Shown piece after piece: positions 37,183 to 45,841 of a stretch of 64,000 nucleotides of DNA. The position numbers and the translations under genes were made by a program. Below the pieces are notes generated by a model, which saw only the letters and a list, made by a program, of their open reading frames with translations, had not been told where the DNA came from and made no database searches. The stretch spans positions 5,329,001 through 5,393,000 of the forward strand of contig NZ_CP054916.1 in assembly GCF_013364155.1 (NCBI RefSeq), given 5' to 3'. Within the stretch, counting starts at the first letter, position 1; each line of letters begins with the position of its first letter. The stretch comes from Streptomyces sp. NA02950. GTDB lineage: Bacteria > Actinomycetota > Actinomycetes > Streptomycetales > Streptomycetaceae.

Positions 37183-38322
37183 ATGACCACCAGCACCCAC
37201 ACCCCCACCGACACCCCCGAACGCGCCGATCTCCGCGCCGCCGTCGCCGCCCTCGGCCAGGGCCACCGCGGCGACATCGGCGAGCTGTGGAAAGAGGCCG
37301 GAAAGCTGGGCTACCTCGGGGTCAACCTCCCCGGGGAGTACGGCGGCGGAGGCGGCGGCATAGCCGAGCTGTCCATCGTCCTGGAGGAGTTGGGCGCCGC
37401 CGGGTGCCCGCTCCTGCTGCTCGTCGTCTCGCCCGCCATCTGCGGCACGGTCATCGCCCGCTTCGGCACCGAGGAGCAGAAGCGCCGCTGGCTGCCCGGC
37501 CTGGCCGACGGCAGCGTACGGATGGCGTTCGGGATCACCGAGCCCGACGCGGGCTCGAACTCGCACCGCATCACCACCACCGCCCGCCGCGACGGCGACG
37601 ACTGGGTGCTCACCGGCCGCAAGGTGTTCATCACCGGGGTGGACACCGCCGACGCCACACTGATCGTGGGCAGGACCGAGGACGCGCGGACAGGGAAGCT
37701 GAAGCCGTGTCTGTTCATCGTCCCGCGGGAGACGCCCGGTTTCACGTACCACCACATCCCGATGGAACTCGCCTCGGACGAGCGACAGTTCGAACTGGTG
37801 CTGGACGACGTCCGGCTGTCGGCGGACGCGCTGGTGGGGGACGAGGACGCGGGGCTGCTCCAGCTGTTCGCGGGGCTGAACCCGGAGCGGATCATGACCG
37901 CGGCGTTCGCGCTGGGGATGGGCCGCTTCGCGCTGGCGAAGGCGGTGGACTACGCCCGTACCCGCCAGGTGTGGAAGGAGCCGATCGGCGCGCACCAGGC
38001 GATCGCCCATCCGCTGGCGCAGGCGCACATCGAGCTGGAGCTCGCCCGGCTGATGACGGCGAAGGCGGCGTTTCTGTACGACAGCGGCGATGACGCGGCC
38101 GCGGGGGAGGCGGCGAACATGGCGAAGTACGCGGCCGCCGAGGCCGCGGTGAAGGCGGTGGACCAGTCGGTGCACACGCTCGGCGGCAACGGGCTGAGCA
38201 CCGAGTACGGGCTGGCGCGGCTGATCACGGCGTCGCGGGTGGCGAGGATCGCGCCGGTGAGCCGGGAGATGATCCTCAACTTCGTCTCGCACCAGACGCT
38301 GGGGCTGCCGAAATCGTACTGA
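37183..38322 (+). CDS. Acyl-CoA dehydrogenase, isovaleryl/long-chain type active site
   Basis: 379 residues with FAD/substrate motifs MAFGITEPDAGSNSHRITT (about 109-127) and the C-terminal helical domain with QSVHTLGGNGLSTEYGLARL. The catalytic base at the usual medium-chain position is absent (IAPVSREM replaces IYEGTxE), while GLNPERIMTAAFALGMG (Glu about 237) holds a Glu where isovaleryl- and long-chain dehydrogenases have theirs. That fits an alpha-beta desaturase for branched acyl-CoAs (LiuA/AtuD-like). GAGGAGG lies nine bases before ATG 37183. Electrons would go to ETF. Confidence 0.9.
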   Translation: MTTSTHTPTDTPERADLRAAVAALGQGHRGDIGELWKEAGKLGYLGVNLPGEYGGGGGGIAELSIVLEELGAAGCPLLLLVVSPAICGTVIARFGTEEQKRRWLPGLADGSVRMAFGITEPDAGSNSHRITTTARRDGDDWVLTGRKVFITGVDTADATLIVGRTEDARTGKLKPCLFIVPRETPGFTYHHIPMELASDERQFELVLDDVRLSADALVGDEDAGLLQLFAGLNPERIMTAAFALGMGRFALAKAVDYARTRQVWKEPIGAHQAIAHPLAQAHIELELARLMTAKAAFLYDSGDDAAAGEAANMAKYAAAEAAVKAVDQSVHTLGGNGLSTEYGLARLITASRVARIAPVSREMILNFVSHQTLGLPKSY

Positions 38323-38395
38323 GTTCGAATGGGCACGCATCGGCGGCGAGTTGGGCAGAGTCGACGGGAAGGTCTTCGGATTCGAGGGGAACACC

Positions 38396-39979
38396 ATGGT
38401 GCTGCACAGCGACTGTCCCGATGTCCCGCCCGTCGATCTGCCCATTCACGAGGCCGTACTGGCCCGTGCGGCGGATGAGTTCGGTGAGCGGACCGCGCTG
38501 GTGGACGGGGTGACGGGGGCGAGCATGAGCTATGCCGCGCTCGATCACGCCTCACGGAGGATCGCCGCCGCGCTGGCCGAGACCGGGGTGGGCAAGGGCG
38601 AGATGGTGGCGCTGCACAGCCCCAACTCGATCATGTACCCGGCGGCGTTCTACGGCGTGACGCGCACCGGGGCGGCCGTCACCACGGTGCATACGCTGGC
38701 GACGGCGGAGGATTTCGCCAAGCAGCTGAGGGACGCGGAGGCACGGTGGATCATCACCGTGTCGCCGCTGCTCGAGGTGGCCCGGCAGGCGGCGGAGCGG
38801 GCCGGCGGGGTGCGCGAGATCTTCGTGTGCGACGAGGCGAGCGGGCACCGTTCGCTGCGGGAGATGCTCGCGTGCACCGCGCCGGAGCCGGCGGTGGAGA
38901 TCGACCCGATGGAGGACGTGGCGGTGCTGCCGTACTCGTCGGGGACGACCGGCACCCCGAAGGGGGTGATGCTGACCCACCGGAACGTGGCGACCAATCT
39001 GGCGCAGGTGGAGACGGTGGTGCCGACGCTGCCGGACGAACGGGTGCTGGCGGTGCTGCCGTTCTTCCACAGCTACGGGCTGACGGCGTTGATGAACGCG
39101 CCGCTGCGCAACGGCAGCACGGTGATCGTGCTGCCGCGGTTCGATCTGGAGCAGTTCCTGACGGCGATCGAGAAGTACCGGGCGCACGCGGTGTACGTGG
39201 CGCCGCCGATCGTGCTGGCGCTGGCCAAGCATCCGGCGGTGGAGGGCCGCGATCTGTCGTCGGTGCGCTTCGTGCTGAGCGCGGCGGCGCCGCTGGACGC
39301 GCGGCTGGCGCAGGCGTGCGCCGAGCGGCTGGGGCTGCCGCCGCTGCTCCAGGCGTTCGGGATGACGGAGCTGTCCCCGGGTTCGCATCTGGTGCCGCGG
39401 GACGCGGAGCACGTACCGCCGGGGACGGTGGGCAGGCTGCTGCCGAGCACCCGGATGCGCATCGTGGACCCGGAGTCGGGGCGGGATGTGGCGGTGGGTG
39501 TGGACGGGGAGATCCTCGTACAGGGCCCGCAGGTGATGAAGGGCTATCTGGGCAGGCCCGAGGAGACCCACGCGATGATCGACGCCGAGGGCTGGCTGCG
39601 CACCGGGGACGTCGGGCACGTGGACGCCGACGGCTGGCTGTACGTGGTGGACCGGGTCAAGGAGCTGATCAAGTACAAGGGTTACCAGGTCGCCCCCGCC
39701 GATCTGGAGGCCGTGCTGCTCACCCACCGGGACGTCGCGGACGCGGCGGTCATCGGGGTGGCCGACGGGGCGGGCAATGAGCTGCCCAAGGCGTATGTGG
39801 TGCGGGTGCCCGGAGCCCGTGTCTCGGGGGACGACCTGATCCGTTACGTTGCCGATCAGGTGGCCCCGTACAAGAAGGTGCGCAGCGTGGAGTTCACGGA
39901 CGCCGTGCCGCGCTCCGCCACCGGCAAGATCCTCAGGCGCGAGCTGCGCGCCAGGGAAAGGAGTTCGACCGCGACATGA
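38396..39979 (+). CDS. Acyl/aryl-CoA ligase (4-coumarate/cinnamate:CoA ligase-like)
   Basis: 527 residues of the ANL superfamily: P-loop YSSGTTGTPKGVMLTHR (about 180-196), FGMTELSPGSH (about 321), GWLRTGDVGHVDADGW (about 399) and the C-terminal hinge KYKGYQVAPADLE with the catalytic Lys in PRSATGKILRREL (about 513). From memory it is close to the S. coelicolor cinnamate:CoA ligase (SCO4383). Its acid-CoA product would feed the dehydrogenase and carboxylase. ATG 38396 with GAGGGG upstream; 73 bp after the dehydrogenase. Confidence 0.9.
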   Translation: MVLHSDCPDVPPVDLPIHEAVLARAADEFGERTALVDGVTGASMSYAALDHASRRIAAALAETGVGKGEMVALHSPNSIMYPAAFYGVTRTGAAVTTVHTLATAEDFAKQLRDAEARWIITVSPLLEVARQAAERAGGVREIFVCDEASGHRSLREMLACTAPEPAVEIDPMEDVAVLPYSSGTTGTPKGVMLTHRNVATNLAQVETVVPTLPDERVLAVLPFFHSYGLTALMNAPLRNGSTVIVLPRFDLEQFLTAIEKYRAHAVYVAPPIVLALAKHPAVEGRDLSSVRFVLSAAAPLDARLAQACAERLGLPPLLQAFGMTELSPGSHLVPRDAEHVPPGTVGRLLPSTRMRIVDPESGRDVAVGVDGEILVQGPQVMKGYLGRPEETHAMIDAEGWLRTGDVGHVDADGWLYVVDRVKELIKYKGYQVAPADLEAVLLTHRDVADAAVIGVADGAGNELPKAYVVRVPGARVSGDDLIRYVADQVAPYKKVRSVEFTDAVPRSATGKILRRELRARERSSTAT

Positions 39980-40776
39980 CCGACGCGCCTTCGCCGCTGG
40001 TACGGCGTACTGACGCCCGCGGCATCACCACGCTGACCCTCGACTCCCCGCACAACCGCAACGCGCTCTCGGCCCGGCTGGTGGCCGAGTTGCACGAGGC
40101 GCTGGCGGCGGCCGGGCGGGACGGGGACACCCGGGCCGTGCTGCTCACCCACACCGGCACCGCGTTCTGCGCGGGCGCGGACCTGAAGGAGCCGCCGGCC
40201 ACCACCGGCACGCTCGGTCTGGTGTCGCTGCTGCGGTCGATCGTGGAGCTGCCCAAGCCGGTGGTGGCCCGGGTCGCGGGGCATGTACGGGCCGGGGGGC
40301 TGGGGCTGCTGGGGGCGTGCGACATCTCGGCGGCGGGCGAGGGGTCCAGCTTCGCCTTCACGGAGGCGCGGCTGGGCCTGGCCCCGGCGGTGATCTCGCT
40401 GCCGCTGCTGCCCCGGCTGGACGCCCGGGCGGCGTCCCGCTACTACCTGACCGGGGAGAAGTTCGGCGCGGCCGAGGCGGCCCGGATCGGTCTGGTGACG
40501 CTGGCGGATCCGGACGGGGACCCGGACGCGCTGCTGGCGCCGGTGCTGGAGGGTTTGCGCCGGGGCTCCCCGCAGGGGCTCGCGGAGTCCAAGCGGCTGG
40601 TGACGGCGGAGGTGCTGCGGACGTTCGACCGGGACGCGGAGTCGCTGGCGGAGCTGTCGGCGCGGCTGTTCGGCTCGGCGGAGGCGCGGGAGGGGATGAC
40701 GGCGTTCCTGGAGCGCCGGGATCCGCCGTGGGTGCCGGACGCGGCGGACGAGGGCGTGGCGGAGGCCGGGCGGTGA
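39976..40776 (+). CDS. Enoyl-CoA hydratase/isomerase-family protein
   Basis: 266 residues of the crotonase fold: HNRNALSARLVAELH, AFCAGADLKE (about 55-64), RAGGLGLLGACDI (about 98-110). Of the two Glu used by rat enoyl-CoA hydratase, the first (in GGGCELA) is missing and replaced by Gly/Leu (GLGLLGA), while the second aligns with FTEARLGLAP. Oxyanion Gly residues are kept. This fits a lyase/hydratase for branched glutaconyl-CoAs (LiuC/AtuE-like) or a different crotonase reaction. ATGA overlap with the ligase; overlaps TetR by 4 bases. Confidence 0.88.
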   Translation: MTDAPSPLVRRTDARGITTLTLDSPHNRNALSARLVAELHEALAAAGRDGDTRAVLLTHTGTAFCAGADLKEPPATTGTLGLVSLLRSIVELPKPVVARVAGHVRAGGLGLLGACDISAAGEGSSFAFTEARLGLAPAVISLPLLPRLDARAASRYYLTGEKFGAAEAARIGLVTLADPDGDPDALLAPVLEGLRRGSPQGLAESKRLVTAEVLRTFDRDAESLAELSARLFGSAEAREGMTAFLERRDPPWVPDAADEGVAEAGR

Positions 40777-41393
40777 CGCGGACGGCGGGTCCGGGGCCCC
40801 GCACCGTACTGCGCGACCCCAAGCAGGACCGCAGCCGCGTCACCCGGCAGCGGCTGCTGGAAGCCGCGGTGGCCTGTCTCGCCGAGTACGGCTGGGCCGG
40901 GTCCACGGTGGCGGTGGTGGCCGAGCGGGCCGGGGTCTCCCGGGGTGCGGCCCAGCACCACTTCCCGACCCGGGAGGACCTGTTCACGGCCGCGGTGGAG
41001 CATGTCGCCGAGGAGCGCTCGGCGGAGTTGCGGGCCCTCCCCGCACCGCGGGGGGAGGGCCGTACCCGGACGGTGGTGCGGGCGATCGTCGGCCTCTACA
41101 CCGGCCCGCTGTTCCGGGCCGCCCTCCAGCTGTGGGTGGCGGCCTCCAACGAGGAGCAGCTCGGCACCCGGGTGACCGCGCTGGAGGCGCGGATCGGCCG
41201 GGAGACCCACCGGATGGCGGTGGAGCTGCTGGGTGCCGACGAGTCCGTGCCGGGGGTGCGGGAGACCGTGCAGGGCCTGCTGGACATGGGCCGCGGTCTG
41301 GGCCTGGCCAATCTGCTCAGGGACGACGGCCCGCGCCGGGAGCGGGTCGTCGCCCAGTGGACGCGGATCCTGGAGGAGGTGCTGGGCGGCTGA
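40773..41393 (+). CDS. TetR-family regulator of the acyl-CoA operon
   Basis: 206 residues. N-terminal HTH with TRQRLLEAAVACLAEYGWAG and VVAERAGVSRGAAQHHFPTR (about 49-68); helical ligand-binding C-terminus. GTG 40773 overlaps the hydratase stop (GTGA). Last gene of the operon, so self-regulation is expected; its operator is probably the palindrome at 30713-30724. Ligand likely an acyl-CoA intermediate (inference). Confidence 0.9.
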   Translation: MTRTAGPGPRTVLRDPKQDRSRVTRQRLLEAAVACLAEYGWAGSTVAVVAERAGVSRGAAQHHFPTREDLFTAAVEHVAEERSAELRALPAPRGEGRTRTVVRAIVGLYTGPLFRAALQLWVAASNEEQLGTRVTALEARIGRETHRMAVELLGADESVPGVRETVQGLLDMGRGLGLANLLRDDGPRRERVVAQWTRILEEVLGG

Positions 41394-41396
41394 AGG

Positions 41397-42497
41397 CTAC
41401 CGCGAGATGTCCCCGTAGCCCTCGATGTCGTGCGGGCTGCGGGTCCCCGGCCCGGTGTAGCGGGCGGAGGGCCGGACCAGCCGCCCGGTCCGCTTCTGCT
41501 CCAGGATGTGCGCGCTCCACCCGGCGGTGCGGGCGCAGGTGAACATGGACGTGAACATGTGCGCCGGGACCTCGGCGAAGTCCAGCACGATGGCCGCCCA
41601 GAACTCCACGTTGGTGGCGAGCACCCGGTCCGGGCGGCGGTTGTGCAGCTCCTCCAGCGCGGCCCGCTCCAGGGCCTCGGCGACCTCGAACCGCGGTGCG
41701 CCCAGCTCCTTGGCGGTGCGCCGCAGCACCCGCGCCCGCGGGTCCTCGGCCCGGTAGACCCGGTGGCCGAAGCCCATCAGCCGCTCGCCCCGGTCCAGGG
41801 CCTGGCGGACGTACGCCGCGGCGTCCCCGGTGCGCTCGATCTCCTCGATCATGCCCAGCACCCGGGAGGGCGCGCCGCCGTGCAGCGGGCCGGACATGGC
41901 GCCGACCGCGCCGGAGAGCGCGGCGGCGACATCGGCGCCGGTGGAGGCGATGACGCGGGCGGTGAAGGTGGAAGCGTTCATGCCGTGCTCGGCCGCGGAG
42001 GTCCAGTAGGCGTCGACGGCGGCGACGTGCTGGGGGTCGGGCTCACCGCGCCAGCGCCGCATGAACCGCTCGACGATGGTCTCCGCCTTGTCGATCTCGC
42101 GCTGCGGCACCATCGGCAGCCCTTGGCCGCGGGCCGACTGCGCCACGTAGGACAGGGCCATCACGGCGGCGCGCGCGAGGTCCTCGCGGGCCTGCTCCTC
42201 GTCGATGTCCAGCAGCGGTTTCAGCCCCCAGACCGGCGCGAGCATGGCCAGCGCGGACTGGACGTCGACCCGGATGTCCCCGGAGTGCACGGGGATGGGG
42301 AAGGGCTCGGCGGCGGGCAGGCCGGGGTTGAACGCACCGTCGACCAGCAGACCCCAGACGTTGCCGAAGGACACATGGCCCACGAGGTCCTCGATGTCGA
42401 CACCTCGGTAGCGGAGCGCGCCGCCCTCCTTGTCGGGTTCGGCGATCTCCGTCTCGAACGCGACGACTCCCTCGAGTCCGGGTACGAAGTCGGACAT
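41397..42497 (-). CDS. Citrate synthase-like protein (citrate synthase 2 family)
   Basis: 366 residues with the citrate synthase core: GPLHGGAPSRVLGM (His, about 217), MGFGHRVYRAEDPRA (His, about 252) and TNVEFWAAIVLDF (about 305), where Asp375 of classical enzymes (NVDF) is replaced by Glu. The family is shorter than housekeeping citrate synthase (~430) and is common in Streptomyces as a second paralogue; activity may be citrate or 2-methylcitrate synthesis. Convergent with TetR, only 3 bp apart, and divergent from pdxH. Confidence 0.87.
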   Translation of the reverse strand: MSDFVPGLEGVVAFETEIAEPDKEGGALRYRGVDIEDLVGHVSFGNVWGLLVDGAFNPGLPAAEPFPIPVHSGDIRVDVQSALAMLAPVWGLKPLLDIDEEQAREDLARAAVMALSYVAQSARGQGLPMVPQREIDKAETIVERFMRRWRGEPDPQHVAAVDAYWTSAAEHGMNASTFTARVIASTGADVAAALSGAVGAMSGPLHGGAPSRVLGMIEEIERTGDAAAYVRQALDRGERLMGFGHRVYRAEDPRARVLRRTAKELGAPRFEVAEALERAALEELHNRRPDRVLATNVEFWAAIVLDFAEVPAHMFTSMFTCARTAGWSAHILEQKRTGRLVRPSARYTGPGTRSPHDIEGYGDISR

Positions 42498-42937
42498 CAG
42501 GCGGCTCCTCGTGATGTGGTCGGCGGTGGGTGGATGGTGTGACCGGTGCGGCTGGTGTGCGGGTCGCGTACGGGACGGGTGGGGTGGCTCGGTACCGCTG
42601 CGTCAGCGGGATCGTCGGGTGGCGGTTCTGCCGGTACCGGGACGGTTCCACGGCCGCGTGGCGGCGGCTCGCGGTCCGTACCGGCTATCCGGTGATGTGC
42701 CCCGTGCGGCTGGTGGTCACCCAGCCGTGCCCGAAGAGGTGGGGCACCAGACCCTGACAGGCGCATGGTCAGCCACAGTCTGGTGGCTTCGCTACCCATG
42801 GGGAAGCGTGAGAAGCGGCACACCCCGCCGCCCCCCGAATGAGGGTTACCGGGCCCTGCGACGGGGGAGAGACCTCGCGGTGGTGGGGAGGGGCATCGCT
42901 CTTTCGCGGTACCCCCTGCGGCGGACCGGTGATGTTG
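42498..42937. other. Divergent gap between citrate synthase-like gene and pdxH
   Basis: About 440 bp with no supported gene. It contains a GAGGAG site for the leftward gene at its left end. No strong hairpin or repeat seen. Confidence 0.5.
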
Positions 42938-42943
42938 CAAGAT
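42938..42943 (+). promoter_or_regulatory. -10-like box of pdxH
   Basis: CAAGAT, six bases before GTG 42950. Weak match to TANNNT at its first base, but the spacing is the same as at other leaderless genes here. Confidence 0.3.
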
Positions 42944-42949
42944 ATGCGC

Positions 42950-43645
42950 GTGCCTCACGTTGACCCGGAGCCGTCGGCTTCCTCCGCGCGTTCGTACGAC
43001 CCGGCCGCCATGCGCGAGCACTATCGCGCCGAGGGCATCACCGAGGCCGATCTCGCGGGCGATCCGTACCGGCAGTTCACCCGGTGGTTCGAGCAGGCCG
43101 TGGGAAGCGGGCTGTTCGAGCCCAACGCGATGGTCGTCTCCACCGCGGACGCGGCGGGACGGCCCAGCTCCCGCACGGTGCTGATGAAGAGCTTCGACGA
43201 ACGCGGCTTCGTCTTCTATACCAACTACGGCTCGCGCAAGGGCCGTGAGCTGACCGGGAACCCGCATGTCTCGCTGCTCTTCCCCTGGCATCCGATCGCC
43301 CGGCAGGTGATCGTCCTGGGCACCGCCCGGCGCACCGGGCGGGACGAGACGGCGGCGTACTTCCGGACCCGTCCGCACGGTTCGCAGCTGGGGGCGTGGG
43401 CCAGTGCCCAGTCCTCGGTGGTCGGCTCCCGCGAGGAGCTGGACCGCTCCTACGCGGAGCTGGCGGACCGCTATCCGCCGGGCGAGCAGGTGCCGGTGCC
43501 GCCGCACTGGGGCGGCTTCCGGGTGGTGCCGGAGGCGGTGGAGTTCTGGCAGGGGCGCGAGAACCGGCTGCACGACCGGCTGCGGTATGTGTGGGTGCCG
43601 TCCGAGGAGGGCGGGCGCTGGAAGGTGGAGCGGCTGAGCCCCTGA
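42950..43645 (+). CDS. pdxH: Pyridoxamine/pyridoxine 5'-phosphate oxidase
   Basis: 231 residues. FMN-dependent oxidation of PNP/PMP to PLP. Conserved: [11 protein letters not shown], the FMN-binding [21 protein letters not shown] and [38 protein letters not shown], and the terminal HDRLRYV...[11 protein letters not shown] 42950 fits a leaderless start; in-frame ATGs at 42944 and 42932 are alternatives (a start at 42944 would overlap the putative -10). Confidence 0.93.
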   Translation: MPHVDPEPSASSARSYDPAAMREHYRAEGITEADLAGDPYRQFTRWFEQAVGSGLFEPNAMVVSTADAAGRPSSRTVLMKSFDERGFVFYTNYGSRKGRELTGNPHVSLLFPWHPIARQVIVLGTARRTGRDETAAYFRTRPHGSQLGAWASAQSSVVGSREELDRSYAELADRYPPGEQVPVPPHWGGFRVVPEAVEFWQGRENRLHDRLRYVWVPSEEGGRWKVERLSP

Positions 43646-43649
43646 GGTC

Positions 43650-43674
43650 GTGCCCCGGAAGGGGCGCGGGGCAC
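43650..43674 (+). terminator. Terminator with intergenic-repeat core after pdxH
   Basis: GTGCCCC (43650-43656) pairs with GGGGCAC (43668-43674); inside, CCCCGGAAGGGGCGCGGGG is the reverse complement of the end of repeat copies A/B. It looks like a reduced, inverted copy C of that intergenic repeat used as a terminator. Confidence 0.55.
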
Positions 43675-43730
43675 CGGGCGATCAGTCGCGGCGGGGCCGC
43701 ATGATCCCTCTCGCGCGGAGCGCGGACGCA

Positions 43731-43806
43731 GACGACCCGCGGGTCGTCTCCTCGTGCCGTACGGCACCAGAAGGCCGGTCGGACGTACCGGCGACCCGCG
43801 GGTCGG
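43731..43806. other. Cluster of perfect palindromes in the pdxH-PAS gap
   Basis: GACGACCCGCGGGTCGTC (43731-43748, 18 bp perfect), GTGCCGTACGGCAC (43754-43767, 14 bp perfect), and a near-copy of the first (43792-43806). Could be overlapping operators or a complex terminator. The rest of the 455-bp gap has AT-richer promoter-like DNA at 43930-44040. Confidence 0.5.
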
Positions 43807-44024
43807 GTGACTGCTTGGGATTGGCCGGCTGCGCACATCATTCGTGCGCCAGTCCGGCGGTGCGCAGAGCGCGACGACGGACCGCTAGCCCGCAGTCACC
43901 TCACGCGTCCGGATTTCATACATCTGCCGAACCACCTCCCTTCTCGTGTACCCCACACCCTAAAAACCCTCCCGGACCACACACAAGCGAATTTCCGGGA
44001 GACAACGATTTGGTGGAATGCGGT

Positions 44025-44038
44025 GTGGCGCGCGTCAC
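44025..44038 (+). promoter_or_regulatory. Crp-like site before the PAS gene
   Basis: GTG-GCGCGC-GTCAC exactly fits the Streptomyces Crp consensus GTG(N6)GNCAC. It lies 62 bp before the PAS gene start. One match to a short consensus in GC-rich DNA is weak evidence. Confidence 0.25.
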
Positions 44039-44100
44039 GTTCGAGTTCAATGTTCCGACGTGCATCACCACAGCCAGTCGCGTCCCGCAGGGGGTGTCCG

Positions 44101-45618
44101 GTGACCGCTTCACCACGATCCGAACCTGCACGTCCAGCCCGCCCCGCGCGTTCCGCGCGGTCCATCCCCGCGCAGTCCCCGGTCTCCGGGCCCGCTCCCG
44201 ACCGGGACGACTCCGATCTGCTCGCCGCGCTGCTCGACGGCATGGACACGGCGCTGTGCGCGTTCGACGCCGACGGCGTCGTGACCCACTGGAACCGCGA
44301 GGCCGAGCGCATCCTCGGCTGGACGGCGGCCGAGGCCGTCGGCCGCAAGGGGCTCGCGGGATGGGCGGCCCGGGAGGCGGACGCGGACGAGGTCCAGCGG
44401 CGGCTGATGGCGGTACGGGACGCCGCGGGCCGCCGGGTCCATGAATTCGCACTGGTGACGAAGGACGGCGGCCGGGTCCTGGTGCGCACCCAGTCCTCGC
44501 CGGTGCCCGCCGCCGACGGCCGCCCCACCGGGGTGTACTGCGCCTTCAGCGAGGTGCGCTCGCAGATCGACCTGGAGCGGTCGATCGCGCTGAGCGAGGC
44601 GCTGCTCGAGGACGCCTCGTGGCACGTGGTCCTCGTCGACGCCGATCTGCGGGTGGCCGTGGTGAACGGCAACGCGGCGCGCGCGCTGCGGACGGGGCGC
44701 AGGGCCGTGCTCGGCCGTCCGCTCGGCGACCTCCTCGACCAGGGCGTGGAGGAGGTCGAGAGCGCCCTCCAGCACGTCCTGGCCGAGGGCGCGCCGCCCG
44801 CGCCCACCGAGCTGTGGGTGACGCTGCGCGAGGCGGACGAGGACCTGGAGATGGCGGACGCCATCCACTTCGAGGAGCTCGAGGAAGGGGAGGCGGAGGC
44901 GGCGGCGGTGCGGGCGTTCGGTCCGGGCGCCGACTCGGTGCGGCGCTGCTGGCGCAGCGGCTTCCTGCGGCTGGCCTCGCCGCTCACCGAGGAGCCGGTG
45001 CCGCTCGGGGTGGCCTGGATCTTCCAGGACGTGACGGAGGCGAAGGCGCACGAGCAGGACAGCGCCCGGATGCGCTTCCGGGGCAGTCAGCTGCACCGGG
45101 CGGCGCGGGCGGCGGCCGAGTGCGAGGACCCGATGGAGGCGGTCTCGGTCCACCTGGACTTCGCGCTGGCGGGGTTCGCGGACCATGCGCTGCTCGACCT
45201 GGTGCTGCCGTCCTCGGGGGCCGGGGCGGGAGACGGTGGTGTTCGGCTGGTGCGGGTGGCGGCTACCCCGTGCGACAGCCCGGGGCCGTGTCCGCCGACC
45301 GCCCCGGGCGGGATCCCGGTGGCGTACCCGGAGGGGCATCCGGCGCTCCAGGCGGTGGAGCGGTGTGGTGCGGTGCGGGCCAGTGCGGCGCGGACGGACG
45401 AGGTGTCGCTGACGCAGTGGACGGTGGTCCGCAAATGGCCGGACGGGACCGTCCACGCGCTCTGCGCGGTCCTCCGCAGCCGCGGCCGCACGCTGGGCGT
45501 GGCCACGTTTCTGCGCGGGCCCACGCGTCGGGCGTTCGACCGTACGGACGCGGTGTACGCGGAGGACGTGGCGGCGAGGGTGGCCGCGGCGGTGGACCTC
45601 GCCGGGCGGGCGGGCTGA
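44101..45618 (+). CDS. PAS-domain signalling protein
   Basis: 505 residues from GTG 44101 (GGGGTG four bases upstream). A Pro/Ala/Arg-rich disordered N-terminus (1-35) is followed by PAS1 (about 40-155; FDADGVVTHWNREAERILGW), PAS2 (about 175-325; ends WIFQDVTEAKAHEQD) and a C-terminal GAF/PAS-like domain (about 340-500). There is no histidine kinase, phosphatase (SpoIIE) or GGDEF output, so it is either a partner sensor or binds a ligand itself. Convergent with the SIS gene. Confidence 0.8.
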   Translation: MTASPRSEPARPARPARSARSIPAQSPVSGPAPDRDDSDLLAALLDGMDTALCAFDADGVVTHWNREAERILGWTAAEAVGRKGLAGWAAREADADEVQRRLMAVRDAAGRRVHEFALVTKDGGRVLVRTQSSPVPAADGRPTGVYCAFSEVRSQIDLERSIALSEALLEDASWHVVLVDADLRVAVVNGNAARALRTGRRAVLGRPLGDLLDQGVEEVESALQHVLAEGAPPAPTELWVTLREADEDLEMADAIHFEELEEGEAEAAAVRAFGPGADSVRRCWRSGFLRLASPLTEEPVPLGVAWIFQDVTEAKAHEQDSARMRFRGSQLHRAARAAAECEDPMEAVSVHLDFALAGFADHALLDLVLPSSGAGAGDGGVRLVRVAATPCDSPGPCPPTAPGGIPVAYPEGHPALQAVERCGAVRASAARTDEVSLTQWTVVRKWPDGTVHALCAVLRSRGRTLGVATFLRGPTRRAFDRTDAVYAEDVAARVAAAVDLAGRAG

Positions 45619-45662
45619 GGGCGAGGGCGCGTGGGCGGGTGCGGGGCCGGGGCCTCCGGGAT

Positions 45663-45776
45663 GGGTCCTGGACCGTTCGCCGGCGCCGGTGCCCGGAGGA
45701 GCCGGGTGGGCCGGAGACCGGCGCCACACATACGCCCCTGGCCTTCGGCATGGGGGACCCCGAGCGTCCAGGACCC
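45663..45776 (+). repeat. Palindromic repeat element, copy 3
   Basis: Same arms as copies 1-2 (GGTCCTGGACCG... and ...GCGTCCAGGACC) and the same inner GGCGCC boxes, but with ~19 extra bases (TGGCCTTCGGCATGGGGGA) in the right arm. The right flank repeats CCTCCCGTCTCGTCGGCGGC at 45801-45820. It fills the gap between the convergent PAS and SIS genes and may act as their terminator. Confidence 0.8.
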
Positions 45777-45841
45777 CCTGCGCCCCCTGCCCCTCCCACC
45801 CCTCCCGTCTCGTCGGCGGCCGCCCCGCCATCGGTGTTTCG

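Noticed and set aside
44101-45618. Histidine kinase or SpoIIE phosphatase
   Set aside because: No HATPase, DHp or PP2C motif after the PAS domains; GHKL-like motifs absent.
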